From positions 1 to 64,000 of the forward strand of contig NZ_JABXKH010000167.1 in assembly GCF_017115105.1 (NCBI RefSeq): a stretch of DNA of 64,000 nucleotides, written 5' to 3'. This DNA is from Nostoc sp. NMS2 (GTDB taxonomy: Bacteria; Cyanobacteriota; Cyanobacteriia; Cyanobacteriales; Nostocaceae). A program made the translations under genes and the position numbers. A model generated the notes under the pieces. It was not told where the DNA came from and did not search any database. It saw only the letters and a program-made list of their open reading frames with translations. Below, piece by piece: positions 59,519 through 64,000 of the stretch; positions within the stretch are counted from its first letter, which is position 1; every line of letters starts with the position of its first letter.

Positions 59519-60112
59519 TCAATGTCCATAAGGGAGATATCTTTTCAGCCCAAGTTGCTTTCTGTTTACAATTGGCTGATAAGCAAGTTTAGACAACTTT
59601 TGGCGACCACCAGAATATACTGCGTCAGCTAACTTCTCCCATGTGCCACAAATCTCATCGTTGGTGTATGAATTTAGAACTGCTTGTTTTGCACTCGGAT
59701 AAGCTGCCTTCACTGCTGCTAAATCACCTAAGTACCATGCTTCTCCTTCCTCAATAGCGATGCCAAATTGTGTCTTTGGCTTAGGATTACAAGAATTTAC
59801 GAGTTCAAGTAGTTCTTTGCGAAAAGCACTCAAACATCGGTCATCAAGATCGCAAATGATAATGAGGACAGCGTGATAATCAGGAGGATAACTAGCAAAT
59901 GTTTTACCATAGCCTTGAATAAGTCGCGGCAGTTGATCGAGCAAAATTCGTTTGTTGGCATCAGAAGTAGATTTTAAACCTTGAGGAATATGCCCTATTC
60001 CTTTGTAAGCATGGATATTAAATGTATGTTGTTCGGTGTTAATAATTTTTGGGACAAGAATGTCAAGAGCAGTTTTGCCAGAAATATCCTCAACGAGTAT
60101 CTCAAAGTGCAT
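59519..60112 (-). CDS. TOPRIM-like (DUF4276-type) partner of an OLD-like ATPase
   Basis: A 197-residue protein from the ATG at 60112, four bases after the ATPase stop and with AAGGTGA as its ribosome site. It has TOPRIM-like acid motifs: E7 in ILVEDISGKTALDIL and D88/D90/D91 in LIIICDLDDRC. TOPRIM nucleases of OLD-type systems are usually fused to or placed next to an ABC-like ATPase, as here. DUF4276 is my family guess. A nuclease role is inferred. Confidence 0.7.
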   Translation of the reverse strand: MHFEILVEDISGKTALDILVPKIINTEQHTFNIHAYKGIGHIPQGLKSTSDANKRILLDQLPRLIQGYGKTFASYPPDYHAVLIIICDLDDRCLSAFRKELLELVNSCNPKPKTQFGIAIEEGEAWYLGDLAAVKAAYPSAKQAVLNSYTNDEICGTWEKLADAVYSGGRQKLSKLAYQPIVNRKQLGLKRYLPYGH

Positions 60113-60116
60113 ATAC

Positions 60117-61409
60117 TCACCTTGCATCCAAGTAATCGCTATACCAAAGTCCACCAAGGGGCAAACCTTCAGAAACAAGGTTATTGATCAGAGGATCTTC
60201 ACTAGCTCGCTTAATTTTAGCAAATCCATCCTCGCCCTTTTCCAAGACCCAAACCTCGTCAGGTTCAAGGGCATCTACAAAATATGGTTGATGTGTTGTC
60301 ACAAATATTTGCGATCCACCTTTCTGACCTGTAGCGTGTTCTCGAAATTCTCGCGCTAGGGTTTCTAAAAGTTTATGGTAAAGTCCATTTTCTGGTTCTT
60401 CTATGCACAAAAATGGTGGTGGTGAGGGTTCTTCCAACAGGAGAAGATAGGCAAATACCTTAAGTGTTCCGTCTGACATTTGTTGAGCATAAAATGGGTC
60501 TTGAAAACCCTTGTCGTTGAAACGCAGTAGGAGTCTTCCATCTGGACTTCTTTCGGTGCTAATTTTGTTGATGCCTGGAATTTTGCTAGATATTTTTTCA
60601 AGTATGGATTGAAACTTTTTAGGATGTTCTCTCTCCATAAACTGAACTACATTACCCAGATTATCGCCATGAATATTCAAATGCTTTTGTGGGCCAGCCA
60701 GAGGCAGACTTCGTGCAGCATCTGGAGTAAAATAGCTTAAATACCATCCTTCAATAAATCTACGAAATACAGAAATTCTTGGGTGTTGTTTGAGTGAACC
60801 CAAAGTTGCAATTCCCAGTTTTCGCTTATCGTCAAGTTCAACTACCTCAGTTTCCTTACTTTCCTCTTCCCCTTCACCTCTCTGTATTTTTTCTATTAAT
60901 TTTGACAAATCAAAATCACCTTTTTCTTCCTCAACTTGTTTGCCTTCTTGTTCACCTTTCCACGCAATTCCTCTACCTTCATTGAGTATTAGAAAAGAAA
61001 AAGGTTGTCCCTTGCTTTGTCCTTTTCTTCGTTGTCTGAGTCTTTCCCTCTTTACATAAGGTCTTCCAGAGGAGTCAATATCTATTGCCAACTCATAGGT
61101 AATTGGCCGGGCATTACGATCCTCTTTATAATAAATATCAAACTCAATACTTCCCTCTTGTCCTTGGGAACGAATTCTCTCAAAGCCCCCACGTCCACGA
61201 GAATCGCACGCTTCCTCTACTCCATTTTTCAAGCAGTCTGCAAGAAAGCCAAAAGTGTCGAAAATGGTGCTTTTTCCCACACCATTTTTACCGATAACCG
61301 CAGTCATTGAAGTTAATGGCTTGGCATTCTGTGTGTTCCACAGCTTTCCCAAAGTGATATCGCGAAGAACTCTATAATTTCTTACCCTAAAGCCTTCTAC
61401 TTTAGACAT
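60117..61409 (-). CDS. AAA15/AAA_21-type (OLD-like) ATPase
   Basis: A 430-residue ABC-like ATPase. Walker A is AVIGKNGVGKSTIFDTFG near residue 40, the signature QMSDGTLKVFAYLLLLEE, Walker B PFLCIEEPENGL, and the switch TTHQPYFVDAL. An insert with charged repeats lies in the middle (about 150-200, KQVEEEKGDFDLSKL). It forms a two-gene unit with the TOPRIM-like gene downstream, similar in layout to the PARIS AriA/AriB or split OLD defence systems. Promoter and phage target are not known. Confidence 0.82.
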   Translation of the reverse strand: MSKVEGFRVRNYRVLRDITLGKLWNTQNAKPLTSMTAVIGKNGVGKSTIFDTFGFLADCLKNGVEEACDSRGRGGFERIRSQGQEGSIEFDIYYKEDRNARPITYELAIDIDSSGRPYVKRERLRQRRKGQSKGQPFSFLILNEGRGIAWKGEQEGKQVEEEKGDFDLSKLIEKIQRGEGEEESKETEVVELDDKRKLGIATLGSLKQHPRISVFRRFIEGWYLSYFTPDAARSLPLAGPQKHLNIHGDNLGNVVQFMEREHPKKFQSILEKISSKIPGINKISTERSPDGRLLLRFNDKGFQDPFYAQQMSDGTLKVFAYLLLLEEPSPPPFLCIEEPENGLYHKLLETLAREFREHATGQKGGSQIFVTTHQPYFVDALEPDEVWVLEKGEDGFAKIKRASEDPLINNLVSEGLPLGGLWYSDYLDAR

Positions 61410-61497
61410 TTAAGCCCCTCTGCTCAACTAAAATAATCCTACAAGTTGCTCCAATTATCTGACAATTCGATAAATTTAACACTATATTTCATTTTCT

Positions 61498-62778
61498 TTA
61501 TGCCGTTCCACCACGATGGTCAGTTTTCACCCAGCGCGATCGCTCCTGCACACACATTTTGAAAGTGGTCACAATCATCACAGGAATCCAATGCACCATG
61601 TATAATGACCCTTGAATTGTTGCCCAAAGCAAAGACCATCCTCGTAAATTTTGAAATTGGTAAAGTCCAGCCATAAAAGCAATTGTCAGAATCATACTGA
61701 GTAGTGTTTGCAGTGGAAATAGAACGGGATGATGGCTATAAAATATTGTCCAAAGTAAGTCAGGGATTAATCCAATTGGCAGAATAAATTGCAAGAGAAA
61801 AAACAATAGTAAATCAATTTCTTTCGCCCAACCTAAAGTCAGAATTTGCGGAAAATAATCTAGGTAACGCTGATAGCCACCTTCCGCCCAACGACAGCGT
61901 TGATACCAAAGTTTTTCCCAAGTAGTTACACCTTCTTCCTGAATTGATGGAACTGTAATAAACTCAATTTCCGCACCTGCTAAATAGAGTTTAAAGCAAA
62001 GATCCAAATCATCAGTGACAGTGTTCTCATTCCAACCTTGGCACTTTTCTAATAATTCTCGACGAACTAACATCCCATTACCGCGCAGTTCAGACATGCC
62101 ACCAATAGCAATGCGATGGGTTTGCAAAAAGCTATCACAGCACATTTCCATCTGCTGGCAACGGGTTAAGAAATTAGTATTAGCATTAGAAATCGCTTTT
62201 CGCACTTGCACTGCACCGATCGCTTGCTTCTGAAATAGAGGTACTGTTTGCCGGAGAAAATTGGCTCTTAACTGAGCATCTGCATCACAAACTAGAATAA
62301 TCTCCCCTTGGGTAAAGGGAAACACCGCATTCAAAGCCCCTGATTTACCACCTTTCGATTCCCGTCGATGAACTTGTAAAGCTGGAAATTGAGTTTGTAA
62401 TTCCCTCAAAATCTGGGGGGTTTCATCGGTACTACCGTCATCAACAACCCAGATATCTAGGCGATCGCTGGGATAATTCAATTGGCATAAGCTGTAAACT
62501 AGATTAGCCAAGACTGGACTTTCATTTTTAGCCGGAACTAAAATCGAGACTGGCGGTAAATAAATCTCACTCTCCATTACCGCTACCACTGGTTTTGCTA
62601 ACAGCATCCGTAAAGTTTGCCCAGTCAGGATTGCCGTTAATCCCAGCATCAACCATTGTGTTTCTGGTAGCCAGTGCAGCAAACTCACGCCACCCCAAAC
62701 TAATAAAACTACTAGGGTTGCTTTGAGACGGCGATGAAAGCTAATATTTTTGCTGGGCTGATAAATGCTTCTTCCCAC
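61498..62778 (-). CDS. Processive family 2 glycosyltransferase (membrane)
   Basis: A 426-residue membrane enzyme (GTG start). Two N-terminal and about three C-terminal transmembrane segments flank a GT2 domain with VVDDGSTDETPQIL, CDADAQLR, TVTDDLDLCFKLYLAG and the processivity motif QRCRWAEGG (QxxRW). These features define cellulose-synthase-like enzymes that polymerise and extrude a glycan across the plasma membrane; smaller relatives also glycosylate lipids. It follows the NTF2-like gene by 8 bases. Confidence 0.88.
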   Translation of the reverse strand: MGRSIYQPSKNISFHRRLKATLVVLLVWGGVSLLHWLPETQWLMLGLTAILTGQTLRMLLAKPVVAVMESEIYLPPVSILVPAKNESPVLANLVYSLCQLNYPSDRLDIWVVDDGSTDETPQILRELQTQFPALQVHRRESKGGKSGALNAVFPFTQGEIILVCDADAQLRANFLRQTVPLFQKQAIGAVQVRKAISNANTNFLTRCQQMEMCCDSFLQTHRIAIGGMSELRGNGMLVRRELLEKCQGWNENTVTDDLDLCFKLYLAGAEIEFITVPSIQEEGVTTWEKLWYQRCRWAEGGYQRYLDYFPQILTLGWAKEIDLLLFFLLQFILPIGLIPDLLWTIFYSHHPVLFPLQTLLSMILTIAFMAGLYQFQNLRGWSLLWATIQGSLYMVHWIPVMIVTTFKMCVQERSRWVKTDHRGGTA

Positions 62779-62786
62779 TTTGTTTG

Positions 62787-63425
62787 CTATATCCTTTCGG
62801 TTCGTGGCTTAGTCCTGCGACGTAATAATAGCATCGTCACCGCACCCAAAAGGAAACCGCCCACACCTGCTGCAACTGCTAGAATCCGCCCCAATTGTTG
62901 AGCAGCATTTAGCACTGGGTTATTCAGCAAATTGGAGGAGAAATGCAGCGATTGAATAGTCCATTTATCTTGGAGTTTTTGCAGCACTGCGGTCCATCGC
63001 AACGCCATATCAGCCGCTTTGCCATCTTTGAAAGAAAAGGATGCGACCGCTTCTCCAGAGGCAACATCTATATCTGGAGTGAGAAATGTTCTCAGAGTAT
63101 CTCCCTTCAGTTGCATTTTGATATCTTTGATGGAACTGGAAAACTGCTGATTCCAGTACTTTTCAAACTCAGGAACTTTGTGAAAAATCTGGTTATCAAC
63201 TGTTGTAATTGTGAAGTTTGGGTGCAAGTAAGGTTGTATTTTGGCAAAATCACGAGTATTTAGGGCTTGTAGGGCAATATCCCGTGTGCTAATAATTGCA
63301 TTTATCTCCTGTAGATTGACATCTGCTTTGGCAGATTGGGTTTGATTCCAAATTACCAGCACTAACAAAACACTGCAAAGTAACTGAGTGCATTTGTATA
63401 TGCTTGCCCATCTCTGTTTCATCAT
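62787..63425 (-). CDS. NTF2-like protein with signal segment and C-terminal membrane helix
   Basis: A 212-residue protein from the ATG at 63425 (AGAGG upstream). A signal-like N terminus (LLCSVLLVLVIWNQTQSAKA) is followed by an NTF2/SnoaL-like domain (IISTRDIALQALNTRDFAKI QPYLHPNFTITTVD ... WTIQSLHFS), and a C-terminal helix (LAVAAGVGGFLLGAVTMLLL) ending in RRRTKPR. It probably faces the periplasm and sits in one operon with the glycosyltransferase, perhaps as an accessory subunit. Confidence 0.72.
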   Translation of the reverse strand: MMKQRWASIYKCTQLLCSVLLVLVIWNQTQSAKADVNLQEINAIISTRDIALQALNTRDFAKIQPYLHPNFTITTVDNQIFHKVPEFEKYWNQQFSSSIKDIKMQLKGDTLRTFLTPDIDVASGEAVASFSFKDGKAADMALRWTAVLQKLQDKWTIQSLHFSSNLLNNPVLNAAQQLGRILAVAAGVGGFLLGAVTMLLLRRRTKPRTERI

Positions 63426-63701
63426 ATAAAAAACCTCTAGATTGGGTAACACTTACCGAGAATTTTTTAATGTTACTACCCACATTCCGCACTTCTTTTT
63501 GTTGGACATAAAGAAATACAAAAAGAGGTGCTGATGAAGTCAATCAGCACCATTACTCGTCAGAGTCCCACTAACCAAGGGTTTTCCCCAACCCTGATTT
63601 TCTGTTAGGTATTTTCAATAATCATAGATTATTCAGAATCTACCTGTGAAAAAGCCAGATTGTTTGGTTGTTTGAGAACTTACCGTGAAAAATCAGATAG
63701 A

Positions 63702-63902
63702 TTAACCAGTCAACTTAATCACACCTTGGCTCACTAGATATTCAAGCTGAGAATGGTGCTGTGTTTGTTCTCGCAGCAATTTGAGTTGCTCGTAGCTGAT
63801 AATGTGTAATCCTGGACGGACAACATAATCTTGAATGGTAATGCTTTGCGGCTGCTGGCTGTCGGTGCGATTGTAGGCAATGGAAGGCATATTTGCAATC
63901 AT
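63702..63902 (-). CDS. Small hypothetical protein
   Basis: 66 residues: a polar start (MPSIAYNRTDSQQPQSITIQ) and a helical end (YEQLKLLREQTQHHSQLEYL). I recognise no family and see no strong ribosome site. An ATG at 63890 is another possible start. It may be a real small cyanobacterial protein; low certainty. Confidence 0.4.
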   Translation of the reverse strand: MIANMPSIAYNRTDSQQPQSITIQDYVVRPGLHIISYEQLKLLREQTQHHSQLEYLVSQGVIKLTG

Positions 63903-64000
63903 ACAATTAAGAACTGATCACTAGAAGAGAGTTTGACTCTTCACTCTATTACAGCTTCACACAAGTTACTCTTAAAGGGTGAATATAAACCTCATTTAAG

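Noticed and set aside
1-64000. tRNA or rRNA genes, riboswitches
   Set aside because: No stretch with a T-arm GTTCGAATC-like core in a cloverleaf context and no rRNA-like sequence was noticed by eye; a tRNA or Rfam scan would be needed to exclude them fully.

Overview
The window is chromosomal DNA of a filamentous, heterocyst-type cyanobacterium, most likely Nostoc or a close relative. Signs in the sequence are many HIP1 octamers (gcgatcgc), heptanucleotide tandem repeats (6924-6956), a valyl-tRNA synthetase with the cyanobacterial CAAD membrane domain, a Psb35-like photosystem II assembly protein, a GH100 alkaline/neutral invertase and several families of short palindromic interspersed repeats. 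I saw no rRNA, tRNA, CRISPR array or intact transposase. One degenerate ISKra4-type transposase tail is present.

Layout. 0.5-10.5 kb is mostly housekeeping: a small membrane protein, a prohibitin-like SPFH protein, NUDIX hydrolase, folK, PBP1A, the Psb35-like protein, a TerB-like protein, rsmB and invertase. 11.0-13.7 kb holds an unusual overlapping pair: a Gly/Ala-rich membrane protein fused to WD40 repeats and a C-terminal J domain, and a coiled-coil protein that looks like two PspA/IM30-type halves. 13.8-22.0 kb is accessory DNA: toxin-antitoxin modules and their remnants, two methyltransferase-like proteins, a tyrosine-phosphatase-like protein, a dead IS, an orphan double-glycine leader peptide and small DUF proteins. 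22.1-25.5 kb is an ABC exporter-MarR-MFS operon. 25.8-26.4 kb encodes a protein made of 13-residue repeats. 27.2-31.9 kb carries recN, an AarF/UbiB kinase and cysC. 32.5-37.0 kb is a giant RTX-type secreted protein. 37.7-44.2 kb holds valS, a GxxExxY gene boxed by inverted repeats, an AmpG-like transporter with a sugar kinase, and a dienelactone hydrolase.

44.7-55.8 kb is the most striking region. It is a run of minus-strand genes without any PKS or NRPS: a GH3-type adenylating amide synthetase, a left-handed beta-helix acyltransferase, a membrane fatty-acid/sterol hydroxylase, three Rieske oxygenases, a plant-type 2Fe-2S ferredoxin, an AurF/CylC-like diiron enzyme, a second ferritin-like diiron protein, a GNAT-like protein and an Mpo1/DUF962 membrane protein. 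The combination suggests an oxidative biosynthetic pathway to a small lipid- or amine-derived product. One broken toxin-antitoxin locus interrupts it. 

55.8-64 kb holds a broken RHH antitoxin, HicAB, a DUF4365 nuclease-like protein, an N-acyl-D-amino-acid deacylase-like amidohydrolase, a two-gene OLD/PARIS-like ATPase plus TOPRIM module (possible defence), and a glycosyltransferase operon.

All calls rest on reading the sequence and on remembered family motifs; no database search was run.
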